A stretch of 64,000 nt of DNA, from the NCBI RefSeq assembly GCF_019279795.1, contig NC_056740.1, forward strand, positions 225,950,611 through 226,014,610, given 5' to 3'. A program made the translations under genes and the position numbers. Below are positions 1 through 10,908 of the stretch, piece by piece (position 1 is the first letter of the stretch; the number at the start of each line of letters is the position of its first letter). Under the pieces are notes generated by a model. The model did no database searches, was not told where the DNA came from, and saw only the letters and a list, made by a program, of their open reading frames with translations. Source of the stretch: Protopterus annectens (lineage: Eukaryota; Chordata; Ceratodontiformes; Protopteridae).

Positions 1-771
1 AGATCGGAGCGGATGTCGGAACCAAGAGACCAAAGGTTTTCTGAACCAACGGTTCCACTACAATGACTTCCATGCACTCTAGCTCTGAGCTCAAGTGAGT
101 CAAAGGAGGAATAGACGATCTGGGGGGGTTGTATAGTTGGCTCCACATCCATATGCGCTGAGGTTGATAAGATTTTTGGGAGAGCCAGTGTCTTGAGTAG
201 CCTCTTCACCACCCTTTCCACATCATCATCTGAAAGGCTCCTGGACAACTGATAGGAGTGGGTGGACAGTCAGTGACTGCCCGCCACAGACTGGAGAAGC
301 AGTGACTGTGAAGTGGACCACACCACTTCCAAGGAAGTAGACCATGTTCTTTTGTGACTCTTAGACGGTTCCGAGGAGACTGATGGAACTGCAGGAGATG
401 AAGTCTTGTCAGACATGAGAAGTTTCAGATCCGACAAACTGGAAGATGTGTCTTTCTGCTTCGATGGCTCTGAGTTTGGAACTGAAAAAGATGTCAGTTC
501 GGAGGATTTGTCTGTTTTTTGTGCCTGATTCTCTTCCACTGGTGCATCAAAAGGCCCTTTCAATAAATCTCAAAAGATGAGTTTGTTTTTGTGCTCCTGC
601 AGGACTCTTAGCGCTGAATGCATGACAAATGGAACACGAGTCCTGCAGGTGCACCGCTCTCAGGCAATAAACACAGCTAGTATGTCCATCAGTTAGGGAC
701 ATTTTTTGGTAGCAAGAGTCGCACATTTTGAATCCAGAAGGCTTGGATTCTTTGGATACTTCTTTGGACAT
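1..771 (-). pseudogene. DIRS copy A, ORF1 (gag-like) N-terminal part
   Basis: ORF1 of a DIRS-type retrotransposon, entering from the window edge and reading right to left. The start chosen is the ATG at 769-771 (protein begins MSKEVSKES) because the other copies start at the same place. The first ~45 residues hold a Cys/His motif: CDSC, then CVYCL, a His, then CSICHAF. It is shared with copies D, E and G and probably binds zinc. Downstream the protein is Ser/Pro-rich and low in complexity. The reading frame breaks near 547-563, so this copy is not coding. The role (particle or nucleic-acid binding) is inferred from position in the element. Confidence 0.75.
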
Positions 772-1457
772 TATTGATAAGTACAAACAGCAACAAGCAC
801 AATAAAACTACAGCTATAAGTATCAAAAAAGGAGGAATATACCACTCTACAACAAACAACAACAACAGCACTATATCTAAATTCTTTTTTTTTTAATGGA
901 AGGTAACGGAAGGTAATGGAAGGGGGAGAGCCTGTAAGTTAAATGACAGCTCCCCCAACAAAGGAGAGCCACTAACTTAAATGGCTAACACCTTAAGCTG
1001 AAAGGGGAGAAGGAGGGAATAAGGGGAAACATTCTAACTGAAATGGGCTGAAAGCAAAGGGTGAATCCTCTAACTAAAAATGGATAAGTAAGGGAGGGTA
1101 GTAGGCCTGAAGGGAAAACAACAGCCTAAACAACAACAACAAAATGGAGATAGGTGGGATCCTAAGAACAAACACTAACTACTATTAAGCTACAGTAAAG
1201 TCTTCCTTAAAGATTTTATGAAATTAGAGCAAAGAATATAATAAATAAATCGAAAAATTAGCCTGAGCCAGTCTCCAGCAATCTCGAAGCTTCAAGTGGC
1301 AAACGAGATCTGAGTAACTCACACTAGGCATGATGGGATAGGGTCTAGCCTTGAGCCAGTGAAAGCTCTTGAGCTTTAGAATATGGCTGAGTCGGAGCCG
1401 AGGATTGGCTCTGAACCCAACCAACAGGTAGGAAGGCAAGATAGGGACAACATAACA
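772..1457 (-). repeat. DIRS copy A: 5' leader and right terminal inverted repeat
   Basis: Non-coding 5' part of copy A. 890-1,100 holds several degenerate copies of a CTAACTTAAATGG-like motif, also seen in the leaders of copies C and E. From about 1,255 the sequence matches the ITR consensus: GCAAACGAGATCTG near 1,300, then a GAGCC/CTTGAGC stretch, then GAACCCAACCAACAGG, ending in GACAACATAACAT at about 1,457. The matching left half of the copy lies outside the window. Confidence 0.7.
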
Positions 1458-1930
1458 TCACATATCTCTTTCCACTGCCCGTAATACTCTATAGTCCCAT
1501 ATTTTCCAAACTCTTCTCTTTTTTGCTTCTGCCCATTCCATAGTCAGCAGATAAATTACACTCACTTCAACTTTTTTTCACCATTCAAGCACAATCATTC
1601 ATAGTAAATCATTCTTTATGCTATTAACATTTAAAGACACTACCCTACAATTAACCGTTCCCTTTTTGCGCATCCTTTTCCAGCACATCCTTTGTCTTTC
1701 TCTTTCTTACTCCACCAATATTCCCTCCCCCATCCTTATTTTCAACCCAAATTCATCATCTACCTCATGTTGTACATCTATTTCATTACTAGTCTTTTCT
1801 GTTTCCTATATACTTTGTACAGGAATACATATTTTTATCCATTCCTTCTATGGTCTCTTTTTCTTTTACCCTTTCCTCTTTACTAAGTTCTTCATGTTTT
1901 CTTTTTTCAACAAATATGAGGAATTTGGAT
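1458..1930. other. No recognisable gene; pyrimidine-rich interval
   Basis: Rich in C and T on the plus strand. Open frames of 60-116 codons here encode low-complexity hydrophobic peptides (Phe/Leu/Ile/Tyr) of no recognisable family. In composition it resembles the 3' untranslated part of the L2-like LINE at 47.4 kb, but I cannot align the two by eye. Confidence 0.4.
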
Positions 1931-3060
1931 GGATTGAACCACCCTTGGAGCTAAAAGGCTTGGAATGACCCCATCTCAATCAGGATCTTAAGGAACTTCC
2001 AAATCAGCCTCTGAGGTACTCCCATAAGACCTGAAGGAGCCCATGGAAAGAGCAAAAGGTCTTACAGAAGGATGTTCCAATTTCTCTGAAATGGGTTTCC
2101 TTTGTAGAGTCATGTATAATGATTGGATCCATGAGCACCTGATTCGACTGAGGAGTATAGGTAGATGTTTGTGGCCTATACTCCTCAAACCTTGGAATGT
2201 TTGGGGATTTGGGGTCAAGGAATCACTAGTTCTCTTTTTGGATCTGGCTCCTTATGTTTAGATTTGTCTGCATACCTTTTTGCTTTGAAAGCTTTCAGAA
2301 TTAACTTTTTCCTCCAATCTGACAGTGCTTTTGTTCTGAATGAGTCACAGAGTTCCCAGGAGACTGGTAAATAAGGGGAACTCATAGACACATGATACAC
2401 AGGTTGTGACGGTCTTGAGGTAGAATTTTGTGTCTACACATCATGTATTTTTGAAGTTGGTCTACTTCTCCATCTTACAATAAACAGGTCAAAACTATAA
2501 AATACAAAGAACAGCACATTACATTTCAATGTCACTATCAAATAAGCTAATATATAACTTTGCATACTAAAGTGTAGAAAACCCTTCAGAAACCTAATAT
2601 TTAGCTAACTATGACTATTTAAAAGTCTATTTAAATTTAACAAGACACATCCAAAAAACTATGTAAATAGCTACAACCATAAAAGGAAGGGAAGCAACAT
2701 ATTATGGTAAGGAAACACCGAAAAGAAGGGGCTGAGGAAACAACAAATACTTGTTAATAGAGAAAAAACGAGGTCTAAAGAAAACAGCAACAGTATTACA
2801 ATAACAGTTCTAACTATCTGAAGGGAAAAGGGACTCAGATATATAAGAATATTATGAAGATGAGGTGCAGCACATACCTGCTGAATATTATACTTCTGAT
2901 CCCAAAGGGGGCAAATGCGATTTGAGGTAACTAAGGGGAGAGATGCCTTATGGGAAGGAAAATTCTTCAAAGACTCAAGGCTGGAGCACTAATTTTGCTG
3001 TGGTGGATCTGACAAGCAGTAGGGGAACTCATGTGTCAGATCAGATGGACTGTATGAATA
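1931..3060 (-). pseudogene. DIRS copy A2: decayed ORF1, leader and right ITR
   Basis: A much older 5' portion of a DIRS element. Minus-strand peptides around 2,215-2,450 keep the spacing of the ORF1 Cys/His motif (RHNLCIMCL, then a C-x-SF box, then KKLILK). The CNKLILRG and CKNKLILKG segments of copies D and G have the same pattern. At about 2,905-3,050 the sequence GGCAAATGCGATTTGAGG and what follows resembles a mutated right ITR. Several frameshifts and stops are present. The edges are uncertain. Confidence 0.5.
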
Positions 3061-3374
3061 TGATCAAACAGTTTTCTTTTCAATTGTACATTTAAATTTT
3101 GAAAACTATACCTTGGAATTCATTAAAGGGCCTATCTTCAGCTATAAAAAGGAACTTCTCTCATAAAAATGAAATTGTGATTCAGAAATATGTTAGCTAA
3201 GATGAGGTAAGACATCAAACTGTCTAATTTGCATGTCTGTGAATCACATTTACTGCTACAACATGCAGATCAGTGCTAATCTGCACATCCAGGTAGTAGC
3301 CTGCTGTTTGCACAGGCACTGGCATTCCTCCCCAGTCACTCTCCCACATATACAAGAATGCATTCAAACATACA

Positions 3375-3398
3375 ACACACACACACACACACACACAA
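3375..3398. repeat. (CA)n microsatellite
   Basis: Uninterrupted CA dinucleotides, about 12 units. Confidence 0.95.
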
Positions 3399-3479
3399 AC
3401 GCACATCTCACAGTCCCTGTACCTGATCCACTGACTTGTCCTCCCTCCTGAGGGTCCCCCCACTCTTCTTCATCACCAC

Positions 3480-3803
3480 AACATTTTAAGTGCCTGGTGT
3501 GTAGTGTGGTGTCCTCATCCTATGAGCACCATAACAGTGTTTTCCCCCCAACACCCCATCCTCATAGTGACGTCTGTGCTGTTAAGGCACTTAGGTTAAA
3601 TGTATCACTGATTTCTAGAGACCATCCCCAATCCCCGTACTGCTGCCAGTGTCCTTAAGGTACTTAAGTTGAATGCATTCAAGATGTCTAGTGAATCCCC
3701 CACTCCTATCCCTAAACCCTGTACTGTTGTTGTTGCCATTATGGCACTTACATTTACAGTAATCCCAGGTATGTAGTGTTTCCCCCAGTCCTGATCCCCA
3801 TAC
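3480..3803. repeat. Decayed ~80-bp minisatellite
   Basis: Three to four imperfect tandem units, clearest at 3,641-3,724 and 3,725-3,803. Each starts TGCTG or TGTTG, passes through a GGCACTTA-like or GGTACTTAA-like segment, and ends in a C-run followed by CCC(T/A)(G/T)TAC or CCATAC. The units are heavily diverged, so the array is old. Confidence 0.45.
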
Positions 3804-5195
3804 CAGGATCATGGTAGGTAGTTGAACATGGCCCTGAGGCCATGTTCAATACTGCTACATGGTAGGAACAACCATGCTCTTCTACATGGCTGAGTGATTT
3901 CTTGAATTGCTGACAGTGCATGGTTCCAAGGGAGACAGCACAAGGTTAATTAATATATGTCTCTCCCCTGGAATGCCTCATTAGCACTGAAAATGGCCCT
4001 TGGGCCAGCCCTTGACAGTGTTGCATATCTTCATGCTAGAGCGCCATTCAGCACTATGCTAGGGTGATTGCTGAATGCCAAAAAGATACAGTCATATGTT
4101 TATGGAGGTGTACATATCACAGTACCTTCATGCATCCTCCCATAGTTCTACCATGGATTTATTTTCTTCAATTTCACTCATAACATTTTATGCTAACAGA
4201 AATGTTTTGAATGTCATGTCACAAAAAAAAAAAAAAAGATTTATTGCCCTAATGAATAAGGTCTCTCATGTCTTTTATGTCAAATTCCAATGGCAAAAAA
4301 ATCATATTGTCTAACACAACATATCTGTCAAAAACTTGTTCATTTTTAAAATAATTCTTATCAGTTCTTTTACAAAATAGAAAATTTTCTTTCACTTGTG
4401 CCCTTTAAACTTTCTCTCTCACTTCGCTTCTATTTCATTTGCATTTTCTTCTGTAACTGCTGCACATGACATGTAAAGTATACTTTTAATTTATTTTCTT
4501 TGTAATGCAACATCTTGTCTTAATTTATCACTTGCCTATCACAAAATGTGCCCTTAAAACCAGTTACTCAACTGATGTCCTACCAGCTTCCAGTTTTAGG
4601 GTACCTTCCACAAACCCCTACAACAGTTATGGCTCAAGGGTGAACCAGTATAAGAACAGATATGCAGGAGTTCAAACTGCAGAGCTGTCTTGCCTCAGTA
4701 GGGGGAGGCTAGAGCCCTGACAACATAAAGTATGCCAGGAGGGTGGAGACAGCAGAAGCCCCACCTTGGCATTATAAAAATATTGTAAGGCGGGAGGGTG
4801 TGTGCGTTGCAACAGTGATCTATTCAGACATTTAGTTATGATAAGTTTACTTACACAACTGTATTATGTTCATCATTAAATCAATGCTGTTGGAGGCTAA
4901 GCTATAATGGATGAATACCAAAGCTTAGAAAGAAAGGAGGAAAGAGAAGTGTCAGAGATTGAGTTCTTGGAAAATAGTCCTAGAAAAGTCTGCTCTTGCT
5001 CTGGAGAAAGAATCAGTCTTGCAATACTTGATAGAAGTGTAAGGAGATAACCAAGCTGCTGTCTATGGAATATTTCTAGAGTTCACTCCTTTCCAAAGAG
5101 CCATAGAAGTAGTCATAGCCCTGGTACAATGGGCTCCAATTTTGCTTGGTGTTGTTTTACTATGATAAGAACACCAAAACTGAATATAATGAGAA

Positions 5196-5340
5196 AAGAA
5201 GTTATGTACACTATAATGCTCCATGTGTGTTGTCCATCTCCACCTTTATTTTCACGTATGGGTGGGATCCAATCCCTCAAATCCGTCTTGGCCTAATACA
5301 AAAGCTTGTGGCCTTGATCTAAACTTTCAGGTACCCTTCC
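5196..5340 (-). repeat. DIRS copy B left terminal inverted repeat
   Basis: Starts AAAGAAGTTATGTAC, as in the left ends of C, D, F and G. It continues through TGTGTTGTCCATC and GTGGGATCC to the CTCAAATCCGTCTTGG region. Its outer ~50 bp are complemented inside the ICR at 5,505-5,640. Confidence 0.75.
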
Positions 5341-5504
5341 CTTCCCAGAATGCACCTCTCCATTTCCTCAGATCTTGTTTAACAGAAAAAACATAACCAT
5401 TATACACAAACAGCAATAAAGTTAAAAAAATATGTTGTAGAAACCCATTTTTTGAAGCCAATGAGTGCATGAAAAAAGGGATCTTTATTCCCCATTCTCC
5501 TAGG

Positions 5505-5640
5505 AGACTATAATGGGGGTTGTTGGGAGGACTATGAGAATAAAGGCAGAGATGGACAACACACATGGAACATTATGGTAAGTACATAACTTCTTTATGT
5601 GCTGTTGTCAGTCTCGCCTTTATTCTCATGTATGGGACAG
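5505..5640 (-). repeat. DIRS copy B internal complementary region (ICR)
   Basis: The left half is the reverse complement of copy B's own outer left end (GGACAACACACATGG, ending GTACATAACTTC). The right half (TATGTGCTGTTGTCAGTCTCG) should be the complement of the lost right end. The junction is at about 5,590. Established for DIRS elements: the ICR is thought to restore and join the termini during replication through a circle. Confidence 0.75.
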
Positions 5641-5669
5641 CGTCCCTAGCAACCTAAATCCTGGGTGGC

Positions 5670-6800
5670 TCATGAAAGAATATTCCTCAGTACCATAGAT
5701 CCAAAGGAAGCTCTATTCCTGGAGACCAAATCTAGTCTGTAATGAGTAATAAAGTATGGGGGGGGTTGAACATGTTATTGCTGCACAAATATTGTCCATT
5801 GAAAGGATGAACAAGAAGCAACAGCTCTAGTTGCTTATTCTGGGAAGTATAAATAAAGGTAATGCAACCAGAAAGCCATAAAAACAAGGTAACCCTGCAT
5901 ACCGCTAAACCTTTTCTTGTTTCAAAAAAAGAAATAAATAATTGTTCTGACTTTCTAAAATCTTTAAATCTGTGCAAATAGAAATGTAATTGTCTGTGAA
6001 CAGCTAATAAATGCAACATATACGCTCCTTTACTTTGAAAATTTGGGAAAAACATCAGCATTTCAATTGATTGGTTTAGGTTATTGTCTGATACTACCTT
6101 AGGAAGAAAGGAAGGATTAGTACGAAGAGAAAGTCTGTCTTTATTAAACATCAAATAAGGCAGATTAGCAGATATGGCCTGTAACTCAGACACTCTCCTT
6201 GCTGAAGTAATAGCCACTAGGAAAATTGTTTTCCATTTCAAAAATTTTAGATCACAATTGGCTGAAGGCTCAAAGGAGGGGATAATATGAGACAGTACAA
6301 AATTTAGATCCCCAAGGAGGAGATAGGCTTTTATAAGGCAGTCTTAACAACAAGGTTCCTTTCAAAAAGGTCTTACAAACCCTGTGTGACATGATAGGAA
6401 AGCTATTTTCCCCTAAATGAAAGTTGGAAATAGAGGCCAGCTGAACCTTTATAGTCACTGCTGCAGAACCTTCATTAAAGAGCTTCGCCAAAAAAAATCC
6501 AAAATAAAATGAAGGGGGCAGTAAAAGGATCAACATTATTCCCTGTAACTCACACAACAAACCTTTTCTATTTTCTTCTATGTTTATGTGTGGAAATTTT
6601 ATGAGAAGAAAGTAAAATATGTCTAGATGGGGACAAAAGTAGAGGATACCTGGCTATCAGTGGAATTGGAGCAGCCAAGCTGTTAGCTTGAGATTCTGTA
6701 AATCTGGATGAACAATTTTTTGCGTATCTGACAGGAGATCTGGAACTGGGCCCAGTATCCATGGTTCCTCAAGAAGATGAGGCCACAGGAAGGGGAACCA
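5670..6800 (-). pseudogene. DIRS copy B tyrosine recombinase, frameshifted
   Basis: YR remnant in three frames: 5,732-6,241, 6,270-6,560 and 6,568-6,762. The N-terminal DNA-binding part is recognisable, and the catalytic box I keeps the Arg in SARRVSELQAIS near 6,190. FHKD-like, TNPSFLPK and LDVHRQL-like stretches match copy D (here NKDRLSLRTNPSF and LAVHRQL). The C-terminal HxxR/Tyr part is hard to read. It would catalyse integration of the circular DNA form if intact; as it stands it is a pseudogene. Confidence 0.8.
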
Positions 6801-6859
6801 AATCTATCAGGGCCAGTAAGGGGCAACGAGGATGATTTTCCTCTTCAAAACACTTGCTT

Positions 6860-7511
6860 TCTGTAATAATTGGGGAATCAGGGGTGTTGGGGGATAAGCA
6901 CAAAGTAGACCCGGGGGCCAATCATGAACAAGTGCATCTCTTGGGGTCTCCCCCCTGAGAGGGGATCAGGACAAAGTAGTGGCTGCATTTGTTCTTTATT
7001 GGAGAAGCAAAGAAGTCGCAGCATCAAAATTGCCCTGCTCAGCTTGTCTGTTATAACGTTGGATTTCCCCGGAATGTGCATTGCTATCAGAAAGCAGTTG
7101 GAAGATATCACTCATTGCCAGATTCAGAGGGCTTCCCAACAAATGGGGTAAGATCTGGTTCCTCCTTGTTTCTTGATGTACCAGACTACCAACATGCTGT
7201 CTGACTGAATTGCTATTGTTCCCAGAGGAAGAGAGTCTTGAAAGGCTTTTTTTCACCTATGAGATGCTGGGAGCATTGCTCTCATGCTCTCATCTCTAGA
7301 ACATTTATATGCAGATGGGCCTCGTAAGGAGACCAAGTGCTTTGGACTGTCCTTCCCAGATAATGCCCTCCACTCTATCTGGGAGGCATCTATGATCACT
7401 GTGGCTTGGGGATGACTGGGTAGAAATGAACGACCTAGGCTGACTTGATTGGAATGAATCTACCACTGAAGATTCTTCTTGCATGAATCTGTAATCAAGA
7501 TCTTGTGAGAC
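6860..7511 (-). pseudogene. DIRS copy B RNase H / methyltransferase-like part
   Basis: The left piece of the pol region that the ERV interrupts. Matches to copy D are clear: IAMHIPGKSNVITDKLSRAI (RNase H C-terminal part) at 7,111-7,020 and the RNQILPHL-like segment near 7,150. The frame changes several times. The sequence resumes at 16,292 beyond the ERV and its target duplication. Confidence 0.7.
7507..7511. repeat. ERV target-site duplication, 5' side (3' side 16,287-16,291)
   Basis: GAGAC precedes the 5' LTR and GTGAC follows the 3' LTR, a 5-bp duplication with one mismatch. In copy F the uninterrupted DIRS sequence reads CTTGTGAGACATAGGAAG (near 63,400), confirming that the ERV entered inside the DIRS pol region. 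Confidence 0.7.
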
Positions 7512-7908
7512 TGTTAGGAAAATGTATAACTGCAATGCAATATGTAGGCTTACTGTATTGAAATATATAACTGCAATATGCAGGTTTAGTGCATTAAGGG
7601 TTAAAAGGAGTTAATACATTTATTCTGCTTATTCTGTGTGAAAATATGCAGCTGCTAGAAGCTCTGAAAAAAGAACAATGGATGTCTGTAAATCCACCAT
7701 GGTCAGCAGAATGTGTATTGAGGCCAGGACTGTACCTTGAATGTATCATATCAGAACTAGAGAAAGAATTGTGAGAAACTAAGAAAAGCTGAAACAAGCC
7801 CAAGGCCAGGTTGTTTTTCTCAAATATGTTTTTGCAAGACAGCAATTATCTGACCATGTCAGCAGCAAATCTAATAATAGCATCTTTCTGTGAACTTGCA
7901 GAGAACTG

Positions 7909-7916
7909 TATAAAAA
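7909..7916 (+). promoter_or_regulatory. ERV LTR TATA box
   Basis: TATAAAAA about 70 bp upstream of the AATAAA signal, conserved in the 3' LTR. This spacing fits the U3/R layout of a retroviral LTR. Confidence 0.7.
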
Positions 7917-7978
7917 CTGTAGGCTGAACTATGGAAAATCAGACAAACCTTGTACCTACATGTCTCCTTGCTGCAGGT

Positions 7979-7984
7979 AATAAA
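7979..7984 (+). promoter_or_regulatory. ERV LTR polyadenylation signal
   Basis: AATAAA in the context GCAGGTAATAAAGGG, followed by a T-rich stretch (TTTGTGTTTTCTTTT). Also present in the 3' LTR. Confidence 0.75.
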
Positions 7985-8038
7985 GGGTGCCTTGCTTGAA
8001 CCAAATGTGCATTGATCTTTGTGTTTTCTTTTACAGAT

Positions 8039-8056
8039 TGGTCCTTCGGACCAGAA
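8039..8056 (+). other. ERV primer-binding site candidate
   Basis: Starts with TGG three bases after the LTR, as expected for a site complementary to a tRNA 3' CCA end. Its first 15 bases form a perfect 6-bp stem hairpin (TGGTCC, loop TTC, GGACCA). I could not assign the tRNA. Confidence 0.5.
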
Positions 8057-8479
8057 ACCCTCTCTTCACCTCGGATCAGATGGCCAGGTGGCTGAAACCG
8101 TACGGGGAAGAAACCAAATCGGTTCTTCTTATATGTAAAGTCCTCCGACTGAATTGTCGTCAAAAGAGGCCAGCCACTTTCTGATCTGTGACTGAAGGAT
8201 GGGTTTTCCGCGAATCGGCGATCAATCACATGGGCTCAGGTAAGGTGAATCTACTTTTTTTTCTGTTTCAGGATCAGGGACTGGATGTGTATTGTTTTTT
8301 GTCAGATTGTATTTTTCTTACAGTCAGGGATAGAAAAGGTACTGTCTTGTCATAGATCAGGAAAAACAGAATAAGTAGACTTTAGGCAGTCATTCTAAAG
8401 AGACTATGACAAAATCCATGGTATACATTAAAACTAGAGAATCAAAGTGAAGTTACGTAACAATCAAAGGTAAAGAAAA

Positions 8480-9905
8480 ATGGGTAATAACTGTACAAAA
8501 ACACCCCGAGACCCACCGTTAACGGAAGATGCAAAATATATGCAGTCACAGCGCACAGACGTTAGATACTTTTCAAAATGGGTTATTAAATAAGAATTTG
8601 ACGGAAAATTTGAAAAATCCTCACTCATCAAACTTATTAAACAACTTAAAACTGATTCTAAAGATCAGGTAAAAAAGCAACGACAGTTAGGAATTCCCCC
8701 AACACACAGGTGGCTGGAGAAAGTAAACCGTAGGGACCAAAAGAACAAGGATTTAAAGACAATGTTTTTAGATAGGGAGGATAACAACCTAGTAATAGCA
8801 TCAGCACCTCCGCCTCCACCTCCCATACCAGAATATAGAGCGAGTAGACAGGTTGATCCACCCCCACTATATCCTGTGGTCACTGAGGATAGGGACGCTA
8901 TAAAACTGAAACTAGCTAAAATAAGGGATCCCATTGAAACTAGGTCCTGAACAAAAGCAGGTAATCGAGAGTCATGGCAGAAATCTAAAGACACACAACC
9001 TGCAGGAGAAGCAAAAGAGGAAATATGTCCACTCATAGAAGTACCGAACCCTCGGGCAGGGCAGGATAATCAGGATCCAACCATCTTAGTATATAGACCC
9101 TGGACTCCGGAAAATATCCAGAAAGCTACAGAAGGGATTCCCCATCCGAAAATTAATTTTAGAAAATTTTCAGACGATTTACAAAGAATGAGGCTAAGTT
9201 ATCATTTAAACGGGAAAAAATAAAAAGGGTAGTTCGACAAATTGTAGGGCCAGATTGGTACATAATTTGTGGCAATTGGAATCCTTGTAATGCTGAACAA
9301 AAACCCCTTCCTCATAGCAGTGCAGATTTAGACACTAGAGTAAAAGGACTTACAGACCGCATCTCTAAAAAATAAAAACCTAGGGCAGACTGGACGTGCA
9401 TTAATCAATGCATCCAACAGGAGGGTGAGACAGTTGACCGATATTTCGCTAGGCCGCTGGAATGTTTTAACAACCACTGTGGGATGCAGGTCCCCGAAGA
9501 CCAAAGACAAGATTCCCCATATAAACAGCAGTTGAAAAATGCATTTTTAAAAGGTAGTAGTGCACCTATAAGCAGTTTTATTACAAAACATATGGTTGAT
9601 CATCGAACTAGCAGGCTACAATCACTACTCGAATATGCTAGGCATGCTGAAAGGCATTTCAATAACAAAAAGAAAAAGAAGGCTCAAGTATTTTCTGCAG
9701 AGGATGGAGCAGAAGTTTATGTAGAACACCCCGGGAAGAAGGGCAGGAAATGCATAGGGAGGTAGGCAGTCTGATCAATGATCTGAAGACTTTAAAGGAC
9801 GTAAAAAAGGGGTAAATGTTTCAAATGTGGTAAAAAGGGACATTTGGCAAGGGATTGCAGGAAAAATAAAAAAGCAACAACGAAAGACAAGAAAGGTAAA
9901 GACTG
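8480..9905 (+). pseudogene. ERV gag remnant
   Basis: Structural polyprotein region. The chosen start is ATG at 8,480, which gives MGNN, compatible with the N-terminal Gly myristoylation usual for matrix proteins. In-frame stops come after about 38 codons and at 8,948, and the frame shifts near 9,220. A Pro-rich stretch (APPPPPP) at about 8,805-8,825 fits the matrix/capsid linker region. A capsid-like block follows, then one zinc knuckle at 9,817-9,858 (C-x2-C-x4-H-x4-C) in a Lys-rich tail typical of nucleocapsid. No intact Gag can be made. Confidence 0.75.
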
Positions 9906-9963
9906 ACTATATGATAGTCAGGAATCATTAAAAGGGGCTAGTGCAAAAAGGACAAATGAAAAT

Positions 9964-10392
9964 GTGAAAAGGGAAATAGAGGAAGTACAGGGAATTGATG
10001 ACGGTAAAGTAGAAGATAAAGTACTAGACTTGGCTTTAATGAGCTTGGAGCTCTACTTAGCAGATACTAAATCAGAAGTTATACTTTCAGTGGAAGGCAG
10101 AAAAGTCAAACTTTTGTGCGACTCAGGGGCATCACGAACCCTGATACACCCCTCCAAATTGCCAGAAAACTCAGAATCATCCGACTACATATTAGTCAAA
10201 GCAGCTAATGGGCAGCTATATCGGGAGCCCCTCTCCTGCAATATTACAATAACTGATCCTGTTTTGGGATTGACACAGAAAAGTAAGATTGTAGTTTTTG
10301 CAAAATGCCCAGTAAATCTCTTGGGCAGGGATCTCATGCAGTTATTTGGCATAGCAGTAGTCCCAACCATGCAGGGAATGGAAGCACAGTGA
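9964..10392 (+). pseudogene. ERV aspartic protease (pro)
   Basis: 142-codon open segment holding a retropepsin domain. It has the catalytic motif LLCDSGASRTL (Asp-Ser-Gly) at about 10,109-10,141, a flap-like AANGQLYREP segment and the C-terminal LLGRDLMQLFG typical of retroviral proteases. In the family it cleaves Gag and Gag-Pol as a dimer. The frame is closed by a TGA at 10,390 and reopens in the same frame into the RT region, with more stops at 10,906 and 11,410. Confidence 0.8.
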
Positions 10393-10908
10393 CAAACTGG
10401 CACCTTTATGGTGCAATCGGGGGGTGAAATATTTTATTGGTATAGTCAAGACTTGGTCACAACTGGTCCAGGGACTATGACCAAGGAGCTGATAAACGTA
10501 GCCATCAGTAAGTTTCCCTCCCTCGACATTGATAAACAACACCTGTTACATTGTACCCTATATTTTTGTAATACACCAGGACCCGATAAGGAATATAAAA
10601 AAAGATTATTTAAGAATCATACAAATAGATTGGTACTGTGTAACCTGTACTGGCACACAAAAGGAAATCGTGTAGTCAGCTGTTCACTGCCCCAAGAATT
10701 TTTAACACTTTATAAATCTAATCGATTACCACATGTTAGTTTGACCAAGAATAAAAATATACAGTGGGCAGACCTAGGGGAAAAAGCCACAAGATGGGAG
10801 AAACAAACAGAACTGGAACTGTCAGGACAGGAAATACAAGTACAGAAATTGAATTGGGTGACACAGACCAACCCAGCTGTGCACCTGCATTCTCTCGAAG
10901 ACAGCTGA

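Larger units (their letters stand above)
3061..5195. other. Intergenic interval without a recognisable gene
   Basis: No ORF with a recognisable domain. It contains a CA microsatellite (3,375-3,398), a decayed tandem repeat (3,480-3,803), an A15 run (4,223-4,237) and otherwise unassigned, moderately AT-rich sequence up to the left end of DIRS copy B. Confidence 0.6.
7512..8035 (+). repeat. ERV 5' LTR
   Basis: Begins TGTTAGGAAAATG and ends CTTTTACA (TG...CA). It is 524 bp long and matches the 3' LTR almost throughout. It contains a TATA box and an AATAAA signal in the order expected for U3 then R. Confidence 0.92.

Noticed and set aside
1..10. Window start AGATCGGAGC resembling a sequencing-adapter start
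   Set aside because: The adapter continues differently (AGATCGGAAGAGC), and the bases fit DIRS ORF1 sequence running on without a break.
1618..1968. 116-codon ORF as a possible membrane protein gene
   Set aside because: Pyrimidine-rich sequence naturally yields Phe/Leu/Ser-rich hydrophobic peptides. No family resemblance, and it lies between transposon remnants.
8039..8056. Assignment of a specific primer tRNA
   Set aside because: No confident match to any tRNA 3' end from memory, and the palindrome makes by-eye matching unsafe.
7987..8184. 65-codon ORF crossing the end of the 5' LTR
   Set aside because: It spans LTR, primer-binding region and leader. The 3' LTR carries the same start with another continuation. 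Chance ORF.
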